Shown here: positions 13,901-28,395 of the stretch, piece after piece
How the letters are laid out: every line of letters begins with the position of its first letter
Numbering within the stretch: the first letter of the stretch is position 1
NCBI GenBank assembly: GCA_032191485.1
Contig: JAVDOI010000001.1
Span: 32,763,885 to 32,827,884 of the forward strand
Reading direction: 5' to 3'
Source of the DNA: Leptoclinus maculatus
Taxonomy: Eukaryota > Chordata > Actinopteri > Perciformes > Stichaeidae
Length of the DNA stretch: 64,000 nucleotides
The notes under the pieces: model-generated
Told to the model about the DNA's origin: nothing
Database searches by the model: none
What the model saw: only the letters and a program-made list of their open reading frames with translations
Position numbers and translations under genes: made by a program

Positions 13901-16540
13901 ATTGCTTTACTATGTCAGTCTAATTCCTTCTCTTCTTTTCAACTAACCAAACAACACTGAAGCAAAGCACACTGCCCACAACAACAACAACAACAACAAA
14001 AGAATGAAACAGAAAACGGCAGAGGGCATGGAGGTAGAAGATAGACCCGAGCTTTACATCTTCAATAGAGCCTATTAACTGGGCTCTGTTAGCCCGTCTA
14101 TGAGATCTGGCAGAAGTCCAGGTGTTTTTCTCAGTAATGAGACACTCTTCAAAGAGACTCCACTGAGTCTTTTGTCCAGGCTTCATCTCAACCAGTTTAA
14201 AAGCTGCGGGATCTCTGTAGAATACAAAAAAATCCTCCCATTAAAAAAGATCTTTTTTCATTTTCCAAAAAACTGAGCCGCTGATGCAAATGTGAATAAA
14301 ATGTGCAATGATGAGCAGGTCAATACATGCTTTGATCAGACTATTAATTGCAGCACAGAAACAGAAATGCATCGATGTTTAGATCCTAGAGAGTCTATAC
14401 ATAAGAATTGAGGGGATTGCACGCTATTGCAGCATTTGCAAAGCTCTCTTGGTGATTTCCTGTGGGTGCTGACAAACTGACCTGACCCTCCTGCACATAC
14501 AGGAGGACCCGGAGCTGTAATGCTCCACTTTCTCTAAAGGTGCTGGGGGGAAAAAAGGAATTCAAAAACAGGAAATGGAGTCTGTTCCAAGGAAATCCCA
14601 AAGAGGGAGATGGACCATTTGTAACATGGACTCAAATAAACCCAGCAGAAGTTCTTCTATTCCCAGTGTGCACCTGCACAGCACGACAGCATGGCCAGTG
14701 ATAGCTTAAGGCAGGTTTCATTCACTGTTTTTATGGCTGTAGATTAGTTTTTACGTGCAAGATGCTTCTGCAGTTGCAGGTGTATATATTTATATGGACA
14801 TATATCTAAATCCCTAGAATTCTCCTTGAAATTCACTGCTTAACTGAAATGAGGTGGACACAATTCAGATCTAAACATTTTCATATCATTTCCAGAGATT
14901 ACAGAGACAGAGACAGTCTAATGAGAAGGCAGAGAAATGGTGCAAACAGTGCAAAACATTTTCTCCCAATTCTCACATTTCTGGAAGACCTCATCATTAG
15001 GAGAAGGAGAAAATATAACACAAGAATCAACTCGGACCAGTAAGGAAGCAAAGGACCCAACGCCGACTTAAGTGGAGGAGCCTGAGCAGCTCTGCTGCAT
15101 CAGAGCTGGAGTCAATTGATCACCATTGGCTGTATAAAGCCGGAGCCGTTTCAGATTCATTGTTCACTGTAACCCATTGAGCGCGGGGCACGCCAGCTGT
15201 CAAAAGCGCCCTGCTGCACTCTGTTAAAACACTTTAACGTTCTCCTGATGTCGTCAGCCAGTGAACCACGGAGGAGCACAAACAAATAAATAGCAGCCAG
15301 CAGTTCCAATTAATACTTTTCACATCAACAGCGAGTGTCAGTGAGCAATGCAAGGAAGGCTGCTGTTTTCTTTTGGTGTTTTTAGTGACTGTTTTGTCTT
15401 TGTTTCAGCGACATTTAACAGCTCTTCAGCAGCTTTGAAGTGCAGCTGTCAACTGAAACCTACATGTAAACTTTTGAGTTTACCGAGGAAACCAAACCCT
15501 CCAACAATAGACTCCCTTATCCACAGACTATATGGAAAACAATAAGGGAAACATTATAAGATATGGGATCAGTGTCATCGTTTGTCCACTGGAGAAATTA
15601 TTAAAAAAAAAACATTTAAAGTTGATAATTTAAGGAATATTAAAGTAAAACATCCAAACATTTTTTTCTTCAACATGCAGCTTTTCCCTGTCTTTACATT
15701 ACTATGAATTCAATTTTCGTTTGTTGGATTAAAACAACAGATTAGATGAAATGACTTTGAGCTCTAGGAAATTGTGATGGTATTTTCAAAATGCTTTCTA
15801 ACGTTATAGGGCCGACGATTAAACGATTTATCGACAGATTAATTGATTATGAAAAGAACTGGTAGCTGCAGTCCTACAAGTTCTTTTTATTTAAAAAAAA
15901 AAAAAAGCTTACTATTACAACACTATAATATATAATACTCTATAATAGTAATGGGTGAATACATAGCTATAATGTTGAACATTGATATCATGAGTTAAGA
16001 ATAAGAAGTTTAGTAATTGGTTCATGGGTTGCATATGGACTCACAGCAGTACATTTAGGGTTCATAAATAATGAAAGGTCATAGGTCCAAAGCTACTACA
16101 TTATCTGCTTAAAAGATATATTCAGGTTTTTGCAGGTCTTTCTCACTTTTTAATTCACACAGTGAGCTCAAGCACCTTACTGCATAAGATATACAGTAAA
16201 TATTTCAAATGATTACACTGAAACCAAACAGCAGCTAGTAACTATAAGATAACATAAAAAAAAGTATTTACAAGCATTAAAACATGTGAAACTCACTCAG
16301 GAGATAGGATAAACTATGCGTTTACAGGGTCAAAAGCTGAATAAATACAAGCACTCCAAATAATTCAGTAACATTTTCCTCCCAAATTGCAAGAAAGCAG
16401 CTCTGACCGTGTTATCCGTCGCTGCACTAATGGTGACACCACAACCACCACTCATGGATGACACTACAAATAGAGGAAATGTGCCCACACTTCCTCCACG
16501 GCATACTCCGAATCATCAATAAACCTCATCCACATCCATG

Positions 16541-16581
<41 letters not shown>

Positions 16582-19500
16582 TACCTTGGGATCTCTTTGA
16601 AGACGGACTTGTGTCCCCCTGTGATCAGACAGCGATCTCTTCACCACCGTACGATGCCGGAAGTGATAATAATCACCAAATACCTGAAAAGATCAAGAGA
16701 TAAGATCAGTTATCACATTTAAATCTGTAATCTGATTATATCTCTACATCTGATGAAGCGTCAATGGAGTATGAAACGAGTGTGATCGTGCTCGTTCTCT
16801 ACTACTAAACTACTATGTCACAAACACAGGACGGTTGAGTAAATCAAAGATTTTAGAAGGATCATTTTAATTAGATTTAGATTTTCCTTTTCTCTCTATA
16901 GCAAACGTTCACGTAGGTCCTACGAGGTTAACAAATCTCTCCCCATCCTTGCGGCTGCAAATAATTTTTCTCTGTATTCTGTGGTGCCAAGTGAGACTAA
17001 TGGGCTCCATTAGCCAGTGAAAAGTGTTCTCACAATTAGAGAATTCCATTTCCATTCCCAATAGCCCTCTCCAACTCCTGGTAGCGCCACACTGACTTAC
17101 GTATTCCCCTGTGGGAAACCTGATACGTGACCCATAATCCTCTGTGCTGCGTCCAGTCATTACCGCTGTGTAATCAAGGTCATTAATAGAGCAGTGAGCA
17201 GGTACTCGCTTCACCTCAAAGAACACGTTATCCGAGCGAAGAAAAGCGCTCCACGTAGGAGCTGAGCAGCTTTAGAGGGAAGACGACTTGATGTTGTGAG
17301 TCTACACAAGAGTTTAAAACAATTAGCCGATTAATTGATATGAGAGAATTGTTTGGGGTGTTTGTCGATTGATTATTAAATAAAGAAATAAACAAATGAT
17401 TAATAAGTATAGTGGGAAAAAATGGTTTGTTGCAACCCCAATCTAGACTAAGAAAAACACAAGTCCAAAGTAGAGGTCGACCGATTATTCAGCGAAGATA
17501 AGACGCTTTACAAACTATCGTTACCTGTGGAAAATGGCCGATGGCTGCACAGCTGCCACTCACACATGCACCAGTGTTTTGCATAGAGCCTTGATACACA
17601 GAATGAGGGCCACTTTTGCTGAAACATCTGCCTGGATGTGATTAACTCCTGATAATAATCTAAACAACTGTTAAAGACAAAATTGCACTGCTGCATCGAG
17701 ACCAAGGGAACGACGACAGACTTTAAATTACGTTTTACATATATATTATGGGTTTTTTACTGGTGATACTGGTAGAAAATGTGGGCTAAAACTTTGCAGA
17801 CTAGTGGTATTCATGTCAAGTATATTTCTCCCCAAAAAAGGTATCTCTCAAATATATAACTTGATACTATAACTCTTTGTACAAGACAGTAAGATAGTAA
17901 GAGCTTTGGGGGTATCGGTCGATTATTCGTCTTTTACTTGTTCCAGAGCATCGTCACTATATCAGCCTGTACAAATCCACTATCAATCGACCTCTAGTTC
18001 AAAGGAACAGTTTTCATATGCAGAGTTAAATACTATGTTTAGCAGCCGATCGATCAAACTTCTACGAGGTTTTCAGGCGGCGTTAACAGCTCCATATGCT
18101 CTGAATTGTTAATTAATGCTTTTATCACTATAGAGAAAATGTAGAAATGAAGTTGGCCAGAGTCATAAACAAAATGACCACAGCATACAGATTTTAGATG
18201 AGAGTTAAACATAATTATGGGCAGCATAAACATATGAAAAGGATAAAAAATATTACACATATGTTGTCAAGTGATTGGAATGCTTCGAGTCCCAGGAAAG
18301 GTTGATGAAGAGCTAAGGTACTGCAGTGTGCACTGCATTCCTTCACTCTGAAGAGAGTCACGGTTCACTCCCCCCAACCTCCTCTGCTCCCATTTAATCA
18401 CAGTAAACAGGCCGGTTCCAGCCAGGCTCAAACAAAAAGCCCCTGCACACAAAGCCAGGAGACAATAGGGAGGCAATAACCAAGAGGGAAGACACACTTT
18501 ACAGTGATGTTCAGCTCACAGGTGGAACCACCTCCACACCACGAGTCTGAGTGTGAGTGTGAGACCAGAAAGAAAATGCAGGATATGAAAGAGGATGAAC
18601 GCTGACATTCAAAAGGCATTAGCTGAGCAGACGGTCTCTTCACTGAAGAAGAGAAGAGGTAGTGGGTCCGTTGTGTCTGTCCACATAAGAGCCTCGGAGG
18701 AGGGACACTGATCAAAGAGGTGGAGAGTGGCAGGGTCCATCAAGCAACTCTGAATACAACAGTAATATATTTTAAAAGGAAACATTGATGGTCGATTCAT
18801 CCGGTCAACCAAAGATGGTTTAGCACAGTTTAAAAGCAGCTATTGGCGATACATCTTTCAGGGCCCATCTTGTAGATGTGAGGTATTTCCTATTAGCAGG
18901 CATGAGACTGACAAATGCTGAAAAGGGAGGAACATTATCAACACAACATTTCTAGGGGGGGGGGGGGGGGGGGGGGGTGCTGGTGGCATGAATTTTCATT
19001 TTTAAATATGATCTTTAAAATGTAGCACTCTGGTGTACTCTGAGAATAACATTTAGTGATAAGACCATATTTACTCTTTAAGCAAAAGAATAATTTATTA
19101 TTCAGTTATTTATCACTATTTCAGCTCCAGTTGAACAGCTGGCTAGTTAGCTTGTGATTAGTTTTCATTGAACCCTGTTACTGTATGTCTTCATATTAAC
19201 TTCTACTGTTACTGTATGTCTTCATATTAACTTCTACTGTTACTGTATGTCTTCATATTAACTTCTACTGTTACTGTATGTCTTCATATTAACTTCTACT
19301 GTTACTGTATGTCTTCATATTAACTTCTACTGTTACTGTATGTCTTCATATTAACTTCTACTGTTACTGTACAGCTGTTAGAATAGTGGCCTATCTTCTA
19401 TTTGCAATTAATATGCATTCAATCCAGTTCTATTATTTAAATTAAAATGATAATCTACTCTGGCTGTGATCATCACAGTGAACAGTGTGTACAGTGTGAT

Positions 19501-22500
19501 GAGAGGGCACGTGAGCCCTTGTTGCTGTAGTTCATCTCCTTGGAGCAGAGGCTGCATTCAGCAGACCTGCCTCATCAATGTATTTAAAACACTGTGACAG
19601 CAGGAAGCTGTACTCACGTCTGTTTAGACCTCCACCTTTATCCAGGCCCAGCTCCACTCACATCTCAGCCCTGCGTCAAGCTGCACTACACAAACAGCCT
19701 CCTCTTCATTAAACTCTTTGACCTCATCATCTCATCAGTATCTGGGCCTTTGATTCTACTTTGAGTTAAAAAAAACAACCTGCCAGCAGATCCGCCGGTG
19801 TTCTGGTTTAATGTTAACGAGTGACCGCGTGAACTGAACCGGAACACGGGGGGGGGGCTTCATGTTTCATCACGTTACGTTTTTTCCTCCAAATTCGCGA
19901 TAATGACGAACGTTAACAGTCGACAGAGTTCCGCATGCAGTGGACGTTAACTTAACCAGCAAGTCTGAACAATAACGGAACTTAAACTGTAACGGAGGGA
20001 AATGAAGACGCTGTAGACATCTGAACGCTGATTGGACAAGACTCGACACGTCACATCAAAGATGTTTTATTGTGAAGATCACGACATCACCTTTTCTCCT
20101 CGTCTCACTCCAATCGGAGAAACGCTGGCTGGCCAGTTCGACGTACTCTGCTTTTTATCGTTATGTTAGCAAGCACATACATTAAGACAATGATACGAGT
20201 AGAAGCGCTCCGGATAGTTACGGAGTCACAGTGTGTTCACATGTTCACACGCGATCGTCAGAGCCCACGGAGGTATTCTTAACACCCCCCCCCCCCCCCC
20301 CCCCCCAAAAAAAATAATTCGGATTTACACTGATCTCAGAAATGGTCTCTGGAGTTCTAAAAACGGCGGAAATCCGCCGAACGGCGGAAAAGTCTCATGC
20401 CTGTATTAGACGCGATCACACGCACGCACACGTTTCCCTGGGCTGCAACAAAATCAGTTGATAGAAGAAAAAAAAGAAAAAAAAAAAGAGATAAATATCG
20501 GGTTTTGCTGTCAGAAAATTTAAATCAAAGAGAAACAACTTCATTCGAGACTCATCAGTCGGTGAGAAACCACATGATGCAATCCACTGGAGAGGATACC
20601 GACCCCAATATGTCCAACAGCAGCAGCATCAACAGATTGTAATTCAGTCCCAATTTATGCTGGGTTTTTAATGAGATTTATTATTTGTGCTAAATGCTGT
20701 CCTCACTTCTGAATATAGCAAATTAAAAAGTGTGGCAGGCTCTCTAACATCTGGAGGGGGATGCTGAGTAATGTATGAAATCATTATCTGGTGGGGACAT
20801 TTGGGTATAATACTTTATATTATATATATATATTTTTATTAGAAAATAAAAGCTCTGTACATCACATAGTGATGATGTACTACAAAACATAATTAAAAAG
20901 CTTCAAAGCAAACTCATTTCTACACTTCTTCGACAGTGGATTTTAGAATAGATAAAACATTTTGCATGGACACTTGAAACAACCTCCCTCCAAAGACCAA
21001 GTCTACACAGAGATTTGTTCCAAGATAGACAAGAAAGAAGCTTGTCCATGTGCATAAATGCACTGATATACACGTACGATGACAGAGTTCCACTCGCACT
21101 AAAAACAACTCAGCTGTGTCTAACATATGCAAACACACACACTTACCACACTCAACATGTATTCCACACTAGTTGTGCTAAATGTCTCTCCCTGCAGCTT
21201 AATCATTATCTGGCAGTCAGCAACAACAGTTGAGAGCTGAGGTTTTTGACCATTTTATCTCAGAACTACGATGTTTCCGTGGGGCTTTACTGCTTTTCCA
21301 TTGGAAAAAAAGGGCCAATAATGACAAAGACACTCCAAAAAAAACATGTGGAAACAGAGCGATCAGGACTTGCGAGTGACCATTACTGATGCGATAAGCT
21401 GGGCGCTGATAGAGCAGAACAGGCTTCACCGGTGCTCTCCGAGTGGCCCATTACTGAGGTGAGGCATTAATCCATCTACTTCATTAAAATGCATGTTAAC
21501 AGACAGTGGAAAATTACTGTCTGCTGGTTTGTTTGCTGTCCCGCCTGCCAAATTTACCTTGTGGGAAAGCACTTATCGAAAAGGTCTGGTGTCTCATCTC
21601 CAGTGACTGTTGACACAATTATGTTTTACAAAGAGCCAAACAATGTCTGGAGACAAATTGGGAAAGAGGTTTGGGGGCTGCAATAAAGTGATATGAAACT
21701 GTTTTCCATATGGGGCCGTGAATGTCAAGAACAAAGCCTGTGGATTCTGAAAAATCCACATGAGGAGGCCGTTACTCCAGTTAAAGTACAGATACAACAA
21801 TAATGACAAATTTCACATCAATCATGACACATTTTCCTTTCAGTTCTGAAGATTAACTGCATTTGATTTAGGGTAATCGGAATGCAGGGCATTAACCATA
21901 TTTTGTTTGTGCACCAGCGGCTTGAGATAAACTGAGAAAATGAGACTCGCACAGGCGATATAGCCTCCCAAAATAGCTCAGCAAATTGTTTATATAATGA
22001 AGCTGGACCCTAATTACTCAGCGCGGTGTGAATGGGTAGGACAGGGCCACCAACCGCCACAGTGGCAGCTGGACATAACCGTCGTCTTTCTGTTTAGGAG
22101 GGCAGAGCGGACCGAGCTAATCCCACACACCTGAAAAATGGGTTCGTACAGCTGGTCTGCCTTTCTGCATACACTTAGTCATCACACGGTTTCTTCTCAT
22201 TGTGTCCCCCCCTCTCTTTATTCGTCCCACAGCAGTCATGCTGCCTTCCCTTACACATTAGCCTTTAGTTTGAATGGCATCTACAGTAAGTTATGCGCGT
22301 TGATGCTTGAGCCTAAGCTAAACAGACGGTTTCGGTGTACACAGGTGTAGGTGAAGTAGTAGCTGGAGTGCAGAAGAGTTGTTCAAATACATCTAAATCA
22401 TGTAGGAATAAATTAGAGCATTTATAAAACCTTATAAGGCAAAGACAGGCTACCTTATTTATCAACACACTGTCCGTTTTCAACAAGCTGCCGGCCACAT

Positions 22501-24249
22501 TCCTCTACTGTGTTTATCCAATAAAACCAGATTATGATTCCTGGCACCGTCCACACTTTAACTCGATTGTTCTGAAGAAGTCAGATGAGTCCATTAAATG
22601 GTGTTGACAAAAACAAGTCGATTAAATAGGATGGTGAAATATGGTGCATTTGAGTAGGGAGGATGGCTGGGAAATACCCCAATGACTTCAATATCTAAAT
22701 CAGATTACATTGTGCCATGTGCTCGGCTGTTTGACGACGATTAGCATTCCCACTTCTGCAACCTTGCTATCAGTCACCCGGCTCGTGGCTCCCCGATGAA
22801 ATAACCTTCCCCCTCAGGTCGAGACTGTGGAGCGGCAAAGCCCGAGGACCTTTCTCTTTCAGCAAAACCCTGAAGTACCACTTCTCCCTCTTCTCCTTGC
22901 ACCCGACCTTCTGCTCGTCTTGCATTAAGAGAAACATTTCAGGGAATGGTTACTTTACTTCTTTATGAATAGGGACTAAATCATTTTTAAACTCAATTTT
23001 CCTTCATTGTATCGACCGTTTTGAAAATCAGTGACCATTGTCCTGAAAACACTCTAGTACCTGTGGTGGAAAACACATAACGAACCGGGCATTTTTGCCT
23101 TTTTCTCCCCACTAATTTCTGAAACTGCCAACCCACTGTGCTGTCGAGCACTTCTATCGATTCAAAGATAGTGACATTTAAAAGTCACCACATGAATGTA
23201 AAAAAAAACAATATTCTATACTTTTCCATTGTTGTCTGTCCAACAAGTGAACTGCGCTCGCCTACCAAACACTGCATATAAATGATGATGTTTGTCTTTT
23301 CAATGGCGTGTATCCAAAACAAGACCGAGACCCTTAAACTCTAAGTTGATCAACCTTGTGATGGAAAACTTTTTTTCAATTCCAGAACAGCTGATGAGAG
23401 TTTTTCAACTCTGAGTATATTCACTCTGAGTTAAGCTTGTGCGAATGAAAAAAGCCATTATCACTGAAGCTCTGAAGCTGCGGTTCACTACACAGGTAAA
23501 CAAAATAAATTCAAACACAGTCACTGAAATGCTGTTAAAGCCCAAACATGTTTCGACTATAAGCAGCCGATTTAAAAGAAGAAAAACTGCAGCTTCACCT
23601 CGATCCTGCTGCTTCAGAAATATTAATCTCTGATATTATAGGAATTATGTTCCATCAGTGAGACTAATCACATCATTTTGATAATTATTCATTGATGTCA
23701 CAAATACCATTTTTTTACAATTCAAACTGAGATTACACATGTGCAATAAACGTCTTAGTGGAACTGCTCTAATGAACTAGCAGCTGTATTGTGTGCAGAG
23801 AGTCACAGCGTTATAAAAAAAAGACACGCAAAGGATTTATTCTGAGCTGTGGGTGATTTAATGCGATGCATTATTAAATGTGAGCTGTTCAAAGAAATGA
23901 CTGACAGGAAAATCTAACGTTACCGCTCTTAAGTAGATATGCAACCAGCATTCTGACATAAAGTAAACCTCTGATACACAGGAGACGAAGAGAAAATCAG
24001 AGTTTGTTCAAAAAAAAATGCCAGCGACCGGGTTAGGTTCACAGAGTTACCATGGTAACTGACCTAGAGGTTAGGTTGCCTCGCTTAGTCGGGAGTTTTT
24101 GCTCATCTCAAGGTTAACGAACTCACAGTTTTCATTTAACCTAACGCTTTTTTCATCAACGCTTCCTGAAACATGGCGCAGGTTACGGGAAGCTCCAGGT
24201 TACGGATCGTTAAGTTCCTCTAGTGGAAGAGAGCTAACTGAATGGTGGA

Positions 24250-24313
<64 letters not shown>

Positions 24314-27300
24314 GAATACATATCTTTGCAGTTCTGCTACACTATCAGTCATATTTGATGAAAGGCAGCTCATGCTTTCCGTTTATTGTTGGTAAAAAGG
24401 GTGCCTGCATAATTTCGGGGAAATGTTTACTTGTTGGCAACACTGGCGGAGCTTTACTGTTTGCAGACATCATGCTGCGAAGGGATGCAATGCTGGCAAA
24501 CCCCCTGACATTTGTACTACTTATTAACTTGTAGGTCCACAGTAAATATCAATGTTGTACCAAGATAAATTCTGCTTGCATGTATGGTAAACATCTGAGA
24601 TCACAGTGAAACACTAACTAAAAAGGGCAGACTATTATTTTATTGAATTCTCCATCCTCCCGGGGTCTCTGCATTAGCACAACAACGTGTCCACTGCAGC
24701 ACAACTCGACTTTATGGAGGGGATGAGCAGCGTGTAAAAAGTTTACAGCGTCACGGCAGAACTGCTACAGGGCTGCAAGCTTACGGGTCGACGAGAGCTG
24801 TCCTCAGATGACTAACTCCTCACAGTGAGGTCTTTATGGTGCTGTGAGGATTAAGTCAGACACAAGACAACAAGACGAACACAAGACCGCACACATCCGC
24901 AGTTACGTCGGTCTTATAACAGCACAGTCAGTGCGGACTGTCATAATTACAGGAGAGTCAATACATTTGAGAAGTAGACAGGTAATCACTCCGTGCTCTG
25001 TTTCCTCATCGTTATAAAAAGAAAACGCATCAGTCATGCTTATGGATATTTTCCCTTTGGCCAATTAGTCTGAAATGTATTTTTCTCTTCATATCCGTCT
25101 TTGACAAAAGAAAAAACATATCGACATGGTAAAGGGAAAGAATAGTCATGACCCTTCGACCTCTGATCAAACACTCACTCCCCCGCTGGACCAGAGGGGT
25201 CAGACTGTGTGAGATGTGAACTTTAGCCTGAGGGTGGAGTCAGACGTCATCTCACAGAATCGATCAGTCACGAGCAGAGCTTCAATCAGCAGGTAGGTCA
25301 GCGAAAGGGTTTCTGACCGAGCCGGTCTGACCTCAGTCTGAGAGGGTTTCTTTATAAATAACCTCAGCCAACTGTGATCAGAGGGAACATGTAGACAACT
25401 CAACCCTTTGAGATAAACCATCTGGTTTTCAAGGGATTCCTTAACATAAATAAACAGAAAACACAGTACAAGAAACAAAACAACACTCACACATACAAAG
25501 ACAGAAGCTCTCTGCTTTCACACAGCCAGTTCCAGGCAGGACCGTTATACACAGTTACTCCGTCCTGCTGTTCTGTGTGAAAGGTACGGAGGCACAATGA
25601 GGGGACAGAGTTGTCCCACCGCTGACCCGGCAAGGCAGAGCGGCGACACTGTTGTGTAAAACATAGCGCCTCTCTATTGCTCCCGTGGTGCCGGCGTGCT
25701 TTCTGGAATCACACACTGGGGCGGCATTATGAAGCCGTTGTTTGGTTCAGTGTGAAGCCGCCGTAAAGGCAGATCTTCTTTACTGCAGCATCGCTGAGTC
25801 TCTGTGTGAAAGGGGCTACTGACTCCCCAAACAAACGCCAAAATAAATACAGTAAATGTGCACATACCCATACGAGGTTATACTACACGTTTACATTTCA
25901 ATATTAGGCAAAAGGCTGGTGTGCTAAAGCTCCAGGATGTTGCTCTGCTTGAGTCACATTTGCAAAAGAATCATTTTCAGTAGCTTTATCACAACAAAGA
26001 GATAAATAAAGATCTTTGTAGTTGGATTGTGGTGGAATTCACCTCATGGACTTTCTATGAGCCGTGTCCCTGACCCTGAACTATTTCTAATCAAATGTAC
26101 ATGTCTTCAGACAGAGCTGTTAGAAGAACAAAGGCAGCCATCAATTCAATAGCTCCATTCAGTATAGTTGACATCCATCGATCGAGAAAGAATCAACTCA
26201 TCGGCTATAATATGCTCTGCTCAATAATTACAATTATTGATGTACAACAGTTTTCACTAGTAAAGTAAAAGTACAAGATGCGAGCCATCCACAACATTTT
26301 CTTCCTCATCCAGTCAAAAACACAGCATGTTGGTGCTACAGCTGGCCTTTCTTTAATTCATTCTGAGTGCAGTGGTGGTATTTTAACTTTATTCATTACT
26401 CTCCAAGCAACATTTTATTTTCATTAATATTTAAAACTTTGTAATTTATTTTTCTGTAATTACCTCCCAGGCCGCTGCAGTGCCTGTGCAAAACCCGCCG
26501 CACTAATCCAACGTCCTTCAGTAGCAAAAGTCTTCCGGCTTAAACTGTTCAGAGAATGCCCGATAATCAAACTCACGGGGTCCTCGGAAGAGAGTCCACG
26601 CATCAACACTTAACTTAAATAATGGAGCCAAATTATAGCTGGAATGATGGTTCATGTAGAGATGTACCAATGTTAACCAACTCTGTGTCACTGAACCAAT
26701 GTTATTCTTCCAATTGAACCCATAAATATATGTTAAAAATGTTTATTATATGCATGTGTGGAGAAATAAAAACTAAATGTATCAGAAAATCCTCATACTG
26801 TAAGTCGCATTTTAGCATTTTTTTACAAATCATTAAAAAAAATGAAGAATGTTAATTATATTGTGTAGATAAATATCTGTTAACTCTGCAGTATGAACAC
26901 ATCTCACCCTTCTACAAAGAGCTATAACCCTACTTATGCAGTGACTCCACTCTGGCCTACTTTATGAGAAACTCTGCGTCTTTACAGAGAGTTTGTTTCT
27001 GCTGCAAATCAATTGAGATTTTAAAATGTTTCAAATTCAATCATCAGATTCAAAATAATTGAAAGTTCACACGTTAGGAATTCAATTTCTAAGATGGTTA
27101 ACCTTTGTGATAGGAAATTTTCATTGTGCTGTATAATGTTTCTACTTTGACTTGATTGTATGCTTGATTCTATGTTTTACTGTATTTTAGTACTGTAGTA
27201 AGACAGCTCCCTTCCTAGGAAGGGACTGTGTGCATGATTAGATTAGATTAGTCGTAAGTCTAGACTGTCGTAGGTGATGTTGATTAGATCAAATGAGTGT

Positions 27301-28352
27301 TTAACATAGAGGTGGTAAACCACAGGAGGTACAGGAAAGGATCTGTAGCAAATGGTTTGTTAGGGGTGCTATTATGTTATATGTAGATTAGAAACAAGCC
27401 AGACGTCTTGGAGAACCCCCCCCCCCCCCCCCCCTCTATTGTTTTGATCCTCTGACCCTTTAAAAGTGTACTGAAGTGGGAGAGATTCACTCTCTCCATC
27501 CCACAGACGACGAAGGCACTCTGTGTGATGATTGGGTCTTCTTTGCGCAAAGAATAAACACTTTAAAGGTTTTTGTACTTCTCAGGTTTCCTTATTTCAG
27601 TATCCCAGAACTCACTCGGTACTATTGAATAGTTTTTCCACCACACCTTTCCCACAGAGGGGAGGCCCTCTGTACCATAGAGCATGTTTGTCTCTTTAGG
27701 GGACGGGGATCTTTAGCAGATCAGCAGTGGTGTCATATCATCTAAAAGAGTTATTAATGAGATGGAGCTCAGTACTGTGTGTCAAGCTGTCATAGTCATT
27801 AATCAGAAATAATAGTATTCATAATAACAATAATTAATTTAATGAATTACAATAAATTGTGACCGTGTATAAGGGCTTAGAACGTTATGATGGAAATATA
27901 TGATGGCCATTCCCATCCTCACTTATGTCTTATAAGTTGTTACAGCAAGTTGTGGGTCGATACTATTAGACTTAATAATCTTTTACCACTTGAGAATTGA
28001 TAAAAAAAATATCAGAAATCCCTCCAAAATACCACATTAAAACACCAAGACCTCAAGAAACACCATAACAAAATCCATGTTAGGATTGGGTATCAAAAAC
28101 TTCTAAACATTTGGATATTTCTTTGATTCTTGAGCCATGCCAGATGTTCCCCAACATGTAGCCTCCTTCTCTACAAGCTTGCATGACATGGTTGGTGCCA
28201 ACAGATTCATTTGGTTTTCTAGTTCGATACGACACAAGTCACTCCAGTCCTAAAAGTCTGCTACGGCCTCTGAAAGACAGTGAAGTCAGCTGCCTTGATG
28301 AGCTCATCCTCATTAGTGGAGGAATTCAACTGCAACCATCGCTAGTTACCCC

Positions 28353-28395
<43 letters not shown>

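Larger units (their letters stand above)
10242..16584 (-). other. furin intron 2 (6.3 kb)
   Basis: Non-coding. It contains AT (10363-10382), CT (10909-10936), ACA (13978-13999) and CA (16542-16580) simple repeats and a 70-bp inverted-repeat remnant (15807-15876). Scattered short ORFs have no family resemblance. Confidence 0.75.

Noticed and set aside
24253..24534. ORFs with Val-Cys or Thr-His runs over GT/CA repeats (also at 1545, 28183, 53208)
   Set aside because: Translated microsatellites, not genes.
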